Part shown: positions 34,024 through 46,562 of the stretch, in pieces | How the letters are laid out: each line of letters starts with the position of its first letter | Position numbering within the stretch: position 1 is the stretch's first letter | Assembly (NCBI GenBank): GCA_026874595.1 | Contig: CM049308.1 | Location: forward strand, 20,191,867 to 20,255,866 | Direction of reading: 5' to 3' | Origin: Sipunculus nudus | Lineage: Eukaryota > Annelida > Sipuncula > Golfingiida > Sipunculidae | Length of the DNA: 64,000 bases | The notes under the pieces: generated by a model | The model's database searches: none | Told to the model about the DNA's origin: nothing | The model's input: the letters and a program-made list of their open reading frames with translations, nothing else | Translations under genes and position numbers: made by a program

Positions 34024-34059
34024 ATGCGTGAAAATAGCTTCAGTGGTGTTTTCACGCAT
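34024..34059. repeat. 11-bp perfect inverted repeat
   Basis: ATGCGTGAAAA (34024-34034) pairs with TTTTCACGCAT (34049-34059) around a 14-nt loop. It lies beside the decayed promoter copy C. Confidence 0.85.
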
Positions 34060-34129
34060 ATATACGCACGTACGCATATATATGCTGATGGACACATGGA
34101 AGCACCCCAGTTACAAAATCATATGCCAT

Positions 34130-34425
34130 CTATTGTAACAGAGCAAATAAATGCAGATCACGAGGTCTTTATTTATAACTTCTCCAGACCGCTCATTTTA
34201 GCGATATTTTTTTTCGAAATGCAAAAATATGACCTCATTTCGTGCTGTCAGGAAAACCTTATATCCATACTTTTTTATGATTAATATGTTACATAAGTTA
34301 CAAGGTAAAGAAAGCATTTACACATAAACTCCTCCTTTCACTCTTAAAACTCCAGGATTTGAGGTAACGAGGGGACATTATGTTTCTAGGAAATACTGTG
34401 ATCCCGGTTAGCAGGCTAAAAAAAT
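34130..34425 (-). pseudogene. Decayed protease promoter module, copy C
   Basis: It shares with copies A and B the block TGTAACAGAGCAAATAAATG, a TATAAATA box (34170-34177), a weakened GACCGCTCATTTTAGCG version of the conserved upstream block, TTTTTTATGATTAATATGTTACATA and GGAAATACTGTGATCCCG. On the downstream side (below 34130) no signal-peptide exon is recognisable. It is most likely a relic of a third tandem gene. Confidence 0.6.
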
Positions 34426-34507
34426 ACTCAATGCCAGTAATGTGATATGCATCGTATCCACTTGTTATTTAAATTCATCATCACTTGTTTGGAGCCTGTA
34501 CAAAACA

Positions 34508-34540
<33 letters not shown>

Positions 34541-36179
34541 CATTCGTTTTTCACAGCACAAAATATCCAAGGCTCATTGTGATTATCTGTCTTTTTCTGG
34601 GCATACCCTTCCTCACGCAGCGGTCATACACTGCAGTCGCTCAAGATCTTCGTTTTAACTGCTGCTTTGTATATCACACTTCACTTGGTCACACCACAAG
34701 GGATCGCACAGAGCAATCAATTGCGATCAGACCGATTAGAGCGTGATATGGCATTTACGCTCCTCACACAGCGGTTTTTCACCGAAGTCGTCCAAGGATC
34801 TCTCATATATTTGTACAGCAAGATTTTTCTTTTTGGTTCGACACGAGGTTGTGCCCAGGGCAAATAATTGTAAACAAACCAATCGTAGTGTTTCCGGATA
34901 CTGTATTTTAAATTGATGGTTGCTTAATTTCAAAATTTGACTTTTTGGGTGTTTTAAAGAACCCATTTTTAACAAAGTGAAAGATATAGATATATACACA
35001 CTGAGGTTATTAATTACTCTTTTATTACATACATTTGAGATTACCTGGGGAAACCGTTATGATAACATTGTTCAGCTGACATGCTGATATTATAAAGTTA
35101 GGAGAGTAAACAGACATGCAAATAAGTCTAGTAGAATTTTTTCTGATGTCGTTGTAATGTGAATGGAATATATAACATGGAATGTATGTAGGAAACCTAC
35201 CACTTAATGTGTATAAATTCAGGAAACTTAGAGAATCTAAACACTGACTAATCAAAATCCTGTCACGCACCCTACAGGTAACAAGCTGTGATTATAATAT
35301 TTAGTATAGCCAGTCAGATGGGGAATATAGAACAAATGTCATGAATTTCAATTAAAAACAATATTTCAGGTACCTCTGTGTTTACACAGCTTTTGACAAC
35401 ACAACTATATAACTTTGCTGTAGGCACTAAGAATCAGTTCAGTCTGTTTTTCAAAATACTATGTGAATAAAAAATACCTGCCAACTGCATGGAGCAACCC
35501 ATTTTAATTTATGTATTGGATAGGGGATGTAGACGGCTCATAAATATATTTATTTCTGATGGAACTGTATGGAAGCTGATATGAGGGTGGTGCATTGGGC
35601 CCACTCACTGGAACACGAATATAAATAAACCAATTGAAGTGAAAATCCAGAACCGAACGCAAGTTTTTCTACAGCGTAGATTGGAACCTGACACGGTGAC
35701 GGCTTGTCATGTGACCGCAAGCCGGGACTCAGCGCTCCCGAGGCAGCGGGAATCTTACTCTTCCACAGAAGCTCCCGATGTACTTACTTACGATATAGGA
35801 AGTAGGCCTTTAGGTAAAGCGCTGTGTAAGGAGCGTGGAGGTTAGGGAAAGGTAGCAGACGTCTTTACTTTTTGAAAAAAAAATTATATTAGGAATATCT
35901 CAAGACTAACTACTATTCACGGGACAAATGACTTGTTTTTAAATTTTCCAAGCAATGGTGGCATTTTTTATCGGGAACTACATCCCTGTTTCTGGGAAAT
36001 ACACTCGTCGATGGGCGCGGCTCACCAATCCCCCAGCTTGTTTAGCCGGCCTTCCGCTACGCTCCATATATGGAGCACCACGCGCAAGGCTGGCTTGGAA
36101 CCGAGCTAAATAAACATCGTGCACAAATTAGGGCCCCGCTTGAAAAGCGATTCCCAATAATGATCGCCGTGTCAGTCGT
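34426..36179. other. AT-rich region, no gene recognised
   Basis: It contains a (CA)n tract near 34508-34530 and two related segments (about 34605-34660 and 34750-34805) sharing CCTCAC(A/G)CAGCGG and TCGTCCAAGGATCT-like words. No gene is supported. Confidence 0.45.
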
Positions 36180-36830
36180 GCCGTCCTTCCGTCCGTCCGT
36201 CATTGACGCGTTCTTTCGCATCTTCGCAAGAACATGCTTGATATTTCGCATATTAACAGAATGAATTGGTTCCTATGAGGACTCCCGACCTATTGAAATA
36301 CAGACCTGTCGGAATCCAATATGGCCACCACAGCACAATCGGTGATTTTCTTTCACGCGCGATATCTCAACAAGAACATGCTTGATCTCTCAAATTCACA
36401 GAGATGATTGGTACCTATGAAGCCTCCAGACCTATCGAATGACAGACCTGTTGGAATTACAATATGGCCGCCACAGCGCAATCGATTTTCTTTTGCATAC
36501 GATATCTCAACAAGAACATGCTTAATCTTTCTCAAATTCATAGGGAAGATTGGTACATATTAGGGTTACAGGCCTGTCGAATTACAGACCTGTTGGAATT
36601 CCAATATGGCCGCCACAGCAGAGTCCGTGATTTTAATTCGCGCGAAATATCTGAACAAAACATGCTTGATCTTTCTCATATTTACAGAGATGTTTGGCAC
36701 CTATGAGGGCTCCAGACCTATCGAATTACAGACCTGTTGGAACTTCAATGTGGCCGCCACAGCACAATTAGTGATTTTCTTTCGCGTACGAAAAATCCAA
36801 TATGGCGGCCAGACCAAACTCGGAGTTTTT
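36180..36830 (-). repeat. ~145-bp tandem array next to a (CCGT)n tract
   Basis: AATATGGCCGCCACAGC recurs near 36319, 36461, 36604 and 36748, about 143-145 bp apart, with CAAGAACATGCTTGAT and CCTATCGAATTACAGACCTG in each unit. GTCCTTCCGTCCGTCCGTC at 36183-36200 flanks the left side. This mirrors the layout of the other elements in reverse orientation. Confidence 0.8.
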
Positions 36831-37886
36831 ATTTTGCAGACATTACTTCAGACATAACTTCTTTAATACGATTTGAAGCAGTATCATTTTCCCCCTCATG
36901 CATATTGATACAAATCTGTTTCTCTTTGTCATATTTTGAAACTATAAACTAAACTTTTTACCCATATGTGTACATTGTACTAGCCCATCACTACCGGAAA
37001 TCCGGGGCCCTCTGAGGACCATTGTCTGACCACATCTAGTTTAACTTAATTACCTCGTGGTTGAAACTTAGGTGGCAGCATTTATAATTCAGCTGTATTG
37101 ATACGGATTGACAACAGTTCTTCGGCACTAAGTATTAAATGATGCTCAAATGGCCCTTTTGTAAAGTAATAAACATTAATGATAGATTCCTCTAAGAATA
37201 TATGTTGATAGAATATGCTAAAGAATATATTTAATATGAAATTATGATAATCGAAGGTTCCCCTCCTAACGGTGTGCGTTCATCCAAAATATTTTGAAAA
37301 TGGGTTTCAAGAAATAATATCTTAAATCTTGTAGGTAAATCTTGTGATATTCTATGCACAGATATAAACAAAATATAAAAAAGACTTCAATATATGAAAA
37401 ATAAATTATATTGTGTCTATCGATGTAACTGTATCTATTTTTAAAAGTATATTAGCGTCCATTAATAAATAAATGTGGTCCCTTGAATAATTCTTTTCAC
37501 AACCACATCAAATTAGCGAAAGCACCTATCTCACATAATACATAAGCAACAGACAGCCGTAATGCTCCCCGAGCACTGTAGAATTAAAGCAAATAAATAT
37601 TATTTGGTTATTTTTTCAATGGATAGTCTTCATACTAAATATCGATCAGAAAGAATTGACCGGCCATTTTGATTTACATGTACATGTACCAGTAAACAAC
37701 GTTTCCCATCTGTGACTGGTAGCCGAGATCAACCAGAGAAATATGTCAGGACGAGGCAGGGTTTTTAATTCTTTATTGTGAAGCCGGTTCACTCTACAAA
37801 TTAACAAATATAAATTTACTCTAATGTTTAAAGCTACATCTAAATTCAAATAGGTATGATCATGCATAAATAAATGAAATTCCTAT
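36831..37886. other. AT-rich spacer, nothing recognised
   Basis: No repeats or coding signal were identified. Confidence 0.45.
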
Positions 37887-37891
37887 GGATG

Positions 37892-37960
<69 letters not shown>
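37887..37960. repeat. (TA)n microsatellite
   Basis: About 36 TA dinucleotides at the left edge of a 255-bp tandem duplication. Confidence 0.95.
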
Positions 37961-37968
<8 letters not shown>

Positions 37969-38458
37969 TTTCAAGACTTAAACACACTTACTTGTGTTCG
38001 ACAGCTCTGTTTCGTAAGGGCCCCTACGGGCCGTCACTCGTCAGGAACACTTGGTCTTGTCGGGGCTCCTTATACTTGATCCAGAGTATCCCCAGACATG
38101 GTACGCCCCCCCCCCCCCCTCTTTAAGAAAAGGCCCCCATTTTTAGCAGCATATACTGACACATGGCAAGCAATTATTGTTTCTTCCATCTATCAATCCA
38201 CAATATATATATATACACATATATTTCAAGACTTAAACACACTTACTTGTGTTCGACAGCTCTGTTTCGTAAGGGCCCCTACGGGCCGTCACTCGTCAGG
38301 AACACTTGGTCTTGTCGGGGCTCCTTATACTTGATCCAGAGTATCCCCAGACATGGTACGCCCCCCCCCCCCCTCTTTAAGAAAAGGCCCCCATTTTTAG
38401 CAGCATATACTGACACATGGCAAGCAATTATTGTTTCTTCCATCTATCAATCCACAAT
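37961..38458 (+). repeat. Near-identical tandem duplication, 255-bp unit
   Basis: The segment starting CACATATATTTCAAGACTTA repeats at 37961 and 38216 with almost no differences apart from the length of an internal C-run. Each copy contains CGGGCCGTCACTCGTCAGG, GTATCCCCAGACATGG and a C12-14 run. The high identity implies a recent event. Confidence 0.97.
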
Positions 38459-39270
38459 CTTTTTGAAGATGTTGGTCCTGTGACCTTGACCTTTGACCTC
38501 ATGACCCCAAAATCAATTCGGGTCTTGCTTTTTCAATGGGACATATATAAGTCAAGTTTAAAATCTATACATCAATAAAAGCAGGAATTATCATCCAGAA
38601 ACTAATTTTTTGACAGATGGCTCCTGTGGCCTTGACCTTTGACCTTGTGACCCCAAAATTGATATGGATCATCCACTATTGGCAAGTGAGCTATATATTC
38701 AAGATGGAAGACCTGGGATGAAAGTTTGGCTTAAAATGCATCCACAGTATCTTTTAAGATGCCAGTCCAGTGACCTTGACCTTTGACCTCATGACCCTAG
38801 AACCTATAGGGTTCTTACTTTAGTGGTGGGCCATACATAAGTCACGTTTGAAATCCATATGGCTATCAACACTGGAGATATCATAAGAGGTGTGTGATTT
38901 TCACCAAATATGGACACATTATAGGTCAAGGCCACTCTCATGGTAAAGGTCATGACCCAAATGTATATAGACCTCATCCCATAACCCATCTCTCTACATG
39001 TGCATAATATGAAAGAAATCTGTCCATTAGTTTTTGACTTATAATGCTTACAGTACTGTCAAGTGGCAATTATGGGGGTATTTAAAGGCGTAAAAACAAG
39101 AAAAGGATAATAGGTGGCGCTACCAGTTTCCGGTATATCACAAGGCTATCCACGATCTTCGGTCACCTTGATTTTTGGACCAGTCCATGCAAGCTTACTT
39201 GAGATATTTAAGAATTAGTGTTATTTTCAGCATCGTGAAACCATAGTATCCCGACTTTGTCTGGGGATAC
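38341..39270 (+). mobile_element. Element with GTATCCCCAGACA inverted ends, copy 1
   Basis: The left end GTATCCCCAGACA (38341-38353; a duplicate at 38086-38098) is the exact reverse complement of the right end TGTCTGGGGATAC (39258-39270). The right end also folds on itself with the adjacent GTATCCCGAC. The body holds three monomers of about 145 bp with TGACCTTGACCTTTGACC. A second copy with the same ends lies at 55107-56108. Confidence 0.7.
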
Positions 39271-39549
39271 AATAAATTCGGGCCTGTCCGTACATGGGAG
39301 CAAGCACTGTTCAGCATGTATATCAGCTACTACAGGGAAATGTAGGGCGTGACAATCGAGGTACACAAACCTTTACTGTTCTATTACAACTTTTCAAACT
39401 ACAATTTGAAGAAATGTTAATGACTCCAGTATTTAGACTACTAAATGAATATTTTATACAATTATCAAGTATATAAATGAAAGTAAATATGTGATTACTT
39501 ACAACATGCTTCTCCCCTTATGAGTTCAGGCTGATCTGATTACCAAACT

Positions 39550-41058
39550 AGGAACCCATGGGTCTCGACGCTCAGCTGCATTTGTCTATAAGGATATATG
39601 TTTATGGCCAACGTTTACCAAAATATTGGTCCTGTGATCAGTTTGAAGCCAACCTGTGTACCCAAACACGAGTTAACATCCATAAAATAATTTGTGAATG
39701 GATGGGCCCTGTGACTTTAACCTTTGACCAACAAGTCCTAGTGACCCTAAAATCAAAAGGAAACTTTCCCTATTGGCAGATGCACCACATGTCAATGATG
39801 GAAGGATTGAGATGAAACATTTGGCTTAAAATGCATCCGCAATCTTTCAAAAGTAGTAGGTCCTGTGACCTTGACCTTTGATCTCATGACCCCAGAATCA
39901 ACAGTTCTTACTTAAGTTGTGGGCTATATATAAGTCACGTTTGAAACCAATATTTCAAACCAAACTGGTGTTATCATCTGAAAACTAATATTTGGACAGA
40001 TGGCCTCCATGACCTTGACCTTTGACCTTGTGACCCCAAAATCTATAAATTACTTCCACTATTGGCAGGTGAGCAACACCTGGAAGATGGAAGGTTTGGG
40101 ACAGAAAGTTTGGATAAAAATACATCAACAATCTTTTTAAAGAAGTGGGTCCTGTGACCTTGACCTTTGGCCTTATGACCCATAAATCCAAAGGGTTCTT
40201 ACATTAATGGTGGGCCATATGTAAGTCAAAATTGAAACCAATATGTCAATCCAAATTGGATTTATCATCCAGAAACAAATATGTGGACAGATGGGCCCCT
40301 GTGACCATGACCTTTGACTTTTTGACCCCCAACTCAATCAGGTTCTTCCCCTATTGGCAGCTCAGCTGTATGTGCAAGATAGAAGGTTTGAGATGAAAAT
40401 TTTGGCTTAAAATGCATCCAAAATCTTTCTAAATAAGTGGGTACTGATCTTGACCTTTGACTTCATGACCCCAAAATTGAACAGAATCTATCCCTATTGG
40501 CAGATTAGCAACATCTTGAAGATGGAAGGTTTGCGATGAAAAATTTGGCTTCAAATGCATATGCATTTTTTTTAAAGAAATGAGTGCTATGACCTTGACC
40601 TTTGACCATTGGACCCGAAAATCGACACGGTTCTTACTTTAATGGTGAGCCATATATCAGCTAAGTTTGAAACCAATATGTCAAACTTAACTGGAGTTAT
40701 CATCTGGAAACTAATTCATGAACAGATGGCCCCTGTGACCTTGACCTTTGAATTTGTGACCCCATATTCATTTATGCTTTTCCCATACTGGCAAGTCAGC
40801 TTAATGCAGAAGATTGAAAGTTTCAGATGGAAAACTTGGCTTAAAATGCAACCATAATCTTTTTAAATAAGTGAGTCCTGTGACCTTTACCTTTGACCTC
40901 ATGACCCCAAAATCATATATGTTCTTGCTTTAGTGGTTGGCCATATGTAAGTCAATTTGAAATCCATATGTCAATCCAACCTCAAGTTATCACCTGGAAA
41001 CAAATTTGTGTGAATCGACAGACAGACAAAAAGACAGACAGACAGGGTGATTACTATG
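39550..41058 (+). mobile_element. Array of ~145-bp TGACCTTGACCTTTGACC monomers with 5' element head
   Basis: The left end, ACCCATGGGTCTCGACGCTC followed by AGCTG, matches the heads at 4714 and 61322. The body has nine monomers with the core at 39712, 39866, 40010, 40155, 40302, 40445, 40590, 40736 and 40881, mostly 143-147 bp apart. Other shared blocks are CTATTGGCAG, GGCTTAAAATGCAT and CCATATGTAAGTCA; these alternate so that a dimer of about 290 bp is visible. The right end is a GACAGACAGAC tract (41017-41045) without the terminal hairpin. Confidence 0.8.
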
Positions 41059-41280
41059 GGGCATCCACTTGTGATCAGTAAACACATCAGGTTTTGGGAC
41101 ACTAGATGTAATCACAGCTGAGAAGCTGACATGATTGTTGTCATTTTATTGTAAAAAGAAATACAAAAATATTCGTTAAGATATAAAAAAAAATACAGAT
41201 GGCGCCACCACTTTTTGGGAACTGACAAAACTAGTCATGGTCAATATTCAAGGCAAGATTCATGACAATCCATGCATTAA

Positions 41281-41554
41281 CTATCAAGATATTAGAGGTT
41301 TTGTATCAAATTTTTGATTATTCTGGGGGGTACTTTCAAGCCCAATAGCTCGGAGAATATAGGTCGCAGTGACCTAATTTCAGGTTTCCAAGGAGATTTT
41401 TTATTGACCTCCCTGGATGTTCACTTATACGTTTCTAGGGCCAGCAGTTACGATTTGTGCCCTGCTAACGGACGCCCGGACGCCCGGACGGCCGGACGGA
41501 CGACGTACAAAGCGCAGTCCCTATACCTCAGTTGACTTATAGTCAGCTGAGCTA
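41281..41554 (+). mobile_element. 3' end fragment of the hairpin-ended element family
   Basis: It begins with sequence like 5730-5870 (TATTCTGGGGGGTA, GTGACCTAATTTCAGGTTT) and continues through CGGACGCCCGGACGGCCGG to the hairpin CTCAGTTGACT/AGTCAGCTGAG (41527-41551, loop TAT), then CTAAAAAT. The hairpin has one mismatch in 11 pairs. Confidence 0.75.
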
Positions 41555-41698
41555 AAAATGCAGAAACTGCCGTACAGACAAAAAAGTAACTGAGCCACTA
41601 ACTGGCTCATGCTTCTAGTGCCACCTAGTGAAAATCTATGGAAAATGACTACGTCCCTTACACCATCACTCCAGAATTTCCGCATTGTCAAACATTTT

Positions 41699-41845
41699 AA
41701 TGAGCTCCTCCCCCACCCAACACCCCCACCCCTCCCCCCCACCCTTCCAACCACCCCCCCCCCCCACCCTTCCAACCCAACCCCCCCCCACCCCCCCCAG
41801 CCTTCCAACCCCCCAACCCACCCACCCCCACCCCCCGCGCACTTT
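41699..41845. repeat. C-rich CCACCC low-complexity tract
   Basis: Almost pure C with A and T interruptions for about 145 bp. Frames through it encode Pro/Thr-rich or Gly-rich artefacts. Confidence 0.9.
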
Positions 41846-42039
41846 GCATCCACCGGATTAAAGCTACGTAAACTAGCTAATACCATTTAAAACTAGAATA
41901 TGGACAGTCGACAAGGTGTCTGCCGTATCCCAGAGGCATTAATAAATTGAGGCATGGGATATAAATGTGTGGCATCAGAGATGCCAAAGTATCCCATAAC
42001 ACCAGGATGGGCGAAACTAATAGAATATTGTCAGTCATG

Positions 42040-42843
42040 TAAAAGATAACACCATCCTAGATCTATGTACATGTTACAATTTCAGGCCTTTACATTGAAC
42101 GACTTCTGAGATATGTGTAATATGTTTTCCTCAAAAACAGATCCACAGATGGACGTCAGAAAGAAATTAATTAAATGTGGCACCACCAGTCTTGTATACA
42201 AGATAAACTAATCAAAGATCTATAGACATGCAACATTTCAGGCCGATACTCCAAACCACTCCTCAGCAAAGGGTATCAATGTATTCTACAAAAAACGAGA
42301 TAATAGATGACGCCAACAAGATGGATAAACATGCAAAATTTCGGACCGATACGCCAAACCACTCCTGAGAAAGGGGTATCAATGTGTTCTACGAAAACGG
42401 GATGGCAGGTGGTGCCACCTGTCTGGTCTACGATAATGCACGAAAATGATTGTAGGCTTGGATATGAGAGTATCTAATATCTATTAACATGCAAAATTTC
42501 AAGCGGACTCGTCAAAACAAATGGATGTATTCTACGAATAAGAGATTTTTGGTGGCACGACCTGTCATATGTTCGACAAAGCTTTCCAATATATATGAAC
42601 ATGCACAGTTTCGGCCCAATACATTGCACCACTCCTGAAATATTTGCTATTATTACTTGAAAGAAAGAAACACAGATGGACAACACGGGAAAAAGCAGTC
42701 TTTGTTAGGCACGAGATCATGTGATACCCATTAATGATGCAGGGTTCAGAGAGATCGGTCGGTGTGACTTGGAGGTTCTTCGTATCGTGGTGGCGGATAC
42801 ACTAAACAAGACCTTTCCTAACAATTCCGAATAAAACAATATC
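42040..42843 (+). repeat. ~150-bp monomer array, copy 2 of dispersed repeat
   Basis: CATGCAAAATTTC.(G/A)(G/A)C, ACCACTCCTGAG and GGTATCAATGT.TTCTAC recur about every 130-160 bp. The segment 42380-42843 aligns with 20803-21292 through the end block CCTAACAATTCCGAATAAAA. Confidence 0.8.
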
Positions 42844-42952
42844 AGTTTACCATCCAAGAAAATAAAGTTCTACACTAACAAGCATTTGATTACGCCCTAG
42901 GAGACTCTATGCTCGAGTCGGGTATAGTTGAGCCCTCTTGATGTAAAAGTTT

Positions 42953-42953
42953 T

Positions 42954-43020
<67 letters not shown>
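42953..43020. repeat. (CATA)n/(TA)n compound microsatellite
   Basis: Seven CATA-type units followed by about 20 TA units. Confidence 0.95.
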
Positions 43021-43024
<4 letters not shown>

Positions 43025-44789
43025 GGTGAAAATTAACACAAAAGCCAAAAGAGATTTCCTAATTAAGATTTTTTTAAAGACTTCTACATAGAGGGAACTC
43101 CTGATCGGCATTGGTCCCTTTATCTCCTTCGGGTAACTCCCTGTTATTTACTACATATATAATCTCCGTAAAGGTGAAACGTGACTTCGCCATTTTTGAG
43201 CATTTTCTTTTGCCCTATTGGATACTCTTAAGCTAAAATAACCCCTTTTAGGCTGACTCCCAAACAAAAACTCCATATTTACATTTCGCAAATTACAATA
43301 TGGAGTGTCTTTTGTGCCTAATTGGAAACCCCTGGCCTACCTGGGCCCTCTTAGGCTCTTCTTGCTGATATTCATATATAAGCTAAAATAAAAACTTAAA
43401 GAGATTTCTACATTATCAAACATATTATTGGGTACCCCTGGGCCCAGTACCGGCTGACCACCAACTCCCCAATCCCATAGGGCCTGTCTGATACAGGGGT
43501 TTAATATGTAATCCTATAATATGTGATCAGCGGAATAATCTAGACAGGGCTTAAGGTAGCCCTCCCTGCAGCTTTCACGCAGGGTAGCATGAGATGAGCA
43601 TGAGAATGAAAATACCCATCAAGTTCAGAATATCCTGCTCCCCGTACTTTGCTGCCGTCTAGTTGCGAGAACAGATACTATTTTTGAATAGCCCATATCG
43701 CGTTACACAAATTAAGCCCGATTTAATTCGTTTAAATTCATGACCATATGATTTTGTCTGTCCATCCATCCACTTTGTTCTGCCTGTTGAGACCTGCGAT
43801 GAACTTTTTTAAACCTTTAGTCTGATACTGTAGTGGATACCCACTGAAATTTGGTCATTATTCCCTAACACTCTAGTATCATCACACAGTCTGACAGGGA
43901 AAAAAAATAAGGGACTGAACACTTGATGGGAGATGAGATTCAAACATTCCCGGGTATTCACGACCGGTCAGTGCTCTGCATGGTGGTAGCGACATCTTTT
44001 AGCATAACCGATAAAACATGTAAAAAGTGTTGATCAAGACTGAACTAGGAGGGGGAGGGGGGTTATTTTGTCATTCCTTTCTTCTGGGAAGAATTCTGTG
44101 AAAACGAGTAACACAATTTGCAAATGAGAAACACTCATGGAAGATATATATCATAATTCAGTTATAAAGTCATTCACAAGAGGCCATAACCACATATTTA
44201 TGTTGATTTTGTATCGGAGTGCACGGCAAAACGATGGGTGCTGTTCCCTAGATGTAAGAAAGTGTACTTCCATTTTATGAATGGTCTTGCGTGGTTTCAT
44301 AGAGGCCACGACCTCCGTCCAACAGATCTCGATCTATAGCATTGGATGATAGGGTGTATAGAGATGGATTACCGCTGCAATAGCCCTTTGAAAAAAAAAA
44401 ATAAAGATCTAGGTGCAATATTGGAAATAACCCCTCCCCCCCCCCCTCCCCCCATACACACACACAAACATGCACCTCCTTAGGACACATTTAACATCAT
44501 TCCCGACATTTCAGGACCGAATACGTGTATATCCGGGTATTTCGTGACAAAATAGAGTTTTGCCCCCGTCAGTTATAAATAGATAAATTATAATACAGTT
44601 GCATTCTTTATTATAAGGCCTATATTATTTCAAGTGACATTGTCGGTAGATACCAGAATTCCACACATAAACGCATAGGCCCACAGAGTCAACATAAACA
44701 CAAACGAAGGGGTTAAAAGCTTCAGGAAAAACAAGAATTCGAAAAATATAGATTCCTATTAGACAAGTTCGATTTGATGTGAATATGTC
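43021..44789. other. AT-rich region without recognisable gene
   Basis: No coding signal was seen. A C-rich stretch followed by an ACACAC run lies at about 44425-44465. Confidence 0.45.
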
Positions 44790-45390
44790 ACAGTGTAGTA
44801 GTGAATCCAATTGAGTTCGGAACTCAACTAGTTGAGATGGAAATATTCTAATGTACACTAGTTCACATTGTGGATATCCAGATGTCAACCAGTTTAATTT
44901 GAGATATCCTGAAATACACTAGTTTACTCGAGAATATCTTAATATTAAAAATGTTACCAAGTGAAACAGTTTATTGGGGGAATTAAACAGCCTAGGAAAT
45001 GTATATTCTGAGAGTAACAACCTAGAACACATGTATAAAAAGATACTCTTTTATTATATTTTACATGTGGCAATTCCATAACTACATTGTAATCACAAAC
45101 TAAAATATGCAGTATAATCACCCTTCATAATAAACAATAAGTAACTAAAATATTCAGATATTCTGAAATAAACTAGTATTATCTAAAAGTGAACTTGTTG
45201 ACTTCTGGATTACCTATAATGTGAACCCGTTTACATTGGAATATTTCAATGTCAACTAGCTGAGGTTGGAATTCCCACTTAACTGTTGAGATGGGAATTC
45301 CCATCTAAACTGGAAATTAGCCAGTTGAGATGGGAATTCCCATCACAACTAGTTGAGTTCCGAACTCAACTGGATTCCCATCTACACTGT
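44790..45390. mobile_element. Foldback/MITE element with long inverted arms
   Basis: The left arm starts ACAGTGTAGTAGTGAATCC and continues AATTGAGTTCGGAACTCAAC. The right arm ends GGATTCCCATCTACACTGT and contains GTTGAGTTCCGAACTCAAC. The complementarity continues inward (AATATTCTAATGTAC with GTTTACATTGGAATATT), giving arms near 200 bp. The palindromes TTGAGTTCCGAACTCAA and GATGGGAATTCCCATC are nested inside the arms, and the second is repeated twice on the right. No coding sequence is present. Confidence 0.78.
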
Positions 45391-46517
45391 AATATATATT
45401 GCCAGAAGAAGAAAACACACCTGGACAGGTGATGATCAGTGTCAGTGTACGCCACGAGATGTCGCTAGTGTGATAATTCACGATTGTTTGGAGCACGCCT
45501 GAACAAGCAAACGTATTCTAAATCTCATAATATTATCATATAACACTTGCGAATGTAAAAAAAAAACAAATATAAATATAGCATTGCATAAACTTAATGC
45601 AGTTCCTGGAAGAAAAACATGAGACAACGGCTCTCATTGGTCTGTTTCTTGGCCTTATTCCAGAACAGTATCCTCAGACTAACGAGAGCGGGTGTCGCAT
45701 GTTTAAATTTTGACTGGATACACAATGCAATGCCACGCTATTAGTGGTATGATTACAAATCTGTCATCTTGGTGTTCTTGCTCAGAGAACCTTGCCACAG
45801 AAAGCAGTGGTTACACGAAATGATCTCTGGGACGACTGCAGTATATAACAGTTGCGTGAATAGCGTTTCACTAACGTTAAGTCCATGTATGTTACGAACA
45901 GAATACTAGCACACGTAGTTACAGCTGATCAATTTTTGTGCATGATAAATTAACAAAGTGTAGGATTCCTCGAATCCTGACACTGTAAAGCGATATGGGG
46001 TTAACACAAGTAAGTTGTAATTATTTAATTTAAATACTTAAATATATATTCATATTTAAAAAAGCTATGGCATGGAGAGGAACAGTATTTTCAATACTAG
46101 AGGAAACAGATAGATGTTTCAACGAGGGAAAAATATACTCAGCTTTAATTGACTATATACAACTAAATATGATATTGTTTAGGTATCTTTTAAAGACAAT
46201 TGAATTGACTTAAAAGTATGAGATAAGATTTGACTTCTGCTGCCATCATAGACACTGATTTACATATAATCACTTCAGTCATAGAGTTTATAGAGACCGG
46301 ATAAAGCGTTTCAGTGGACTATATAAGCTTACGCTTCAATTAATATTTTACTGTGTACTTAGCTGATGGTCAAGGCCAATGACTTGAGATAAAATTCCAC
46401 AAATTTTAAACCCGACCGGAGTGAACTATCAATTAAAGTGTTCTATATGTGATTTGTTGAAGTGGTCCATGATTAAGGTCCTTAAAATACTCAAGATAAC
46501 ACTCCATGAATAGTAAA
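45391..46517. other. AT-rich spacer, nothing recognised
   Basis: No repeat or gene was identified. Confidence 0.4.
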
Positions 46518-46562
46518 GCAGACGACAGGTTAAGCAGACGACAGGTTACAGCAGACGACAGG
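46518..46562 (+). repeat. Three copies of GCAGACGACAGG
   Basis: GCAGACGACAGGTTA occurs three times in tandem with units of 16-17 bp. Confidence 0.9.

Noticed and set aside
36180-36260. CpG-rich promoter suggested by the (CCGT)n region
   Set aside because: The GC-rich stretch is a tetranucleotide tract belonging to a repeat element, with no gene next to it.
41521-41890. Gly-rich and Pro/Thr-rich open frames
   Set aside because: They come from a low-complexity C-rich tract read in both directions.
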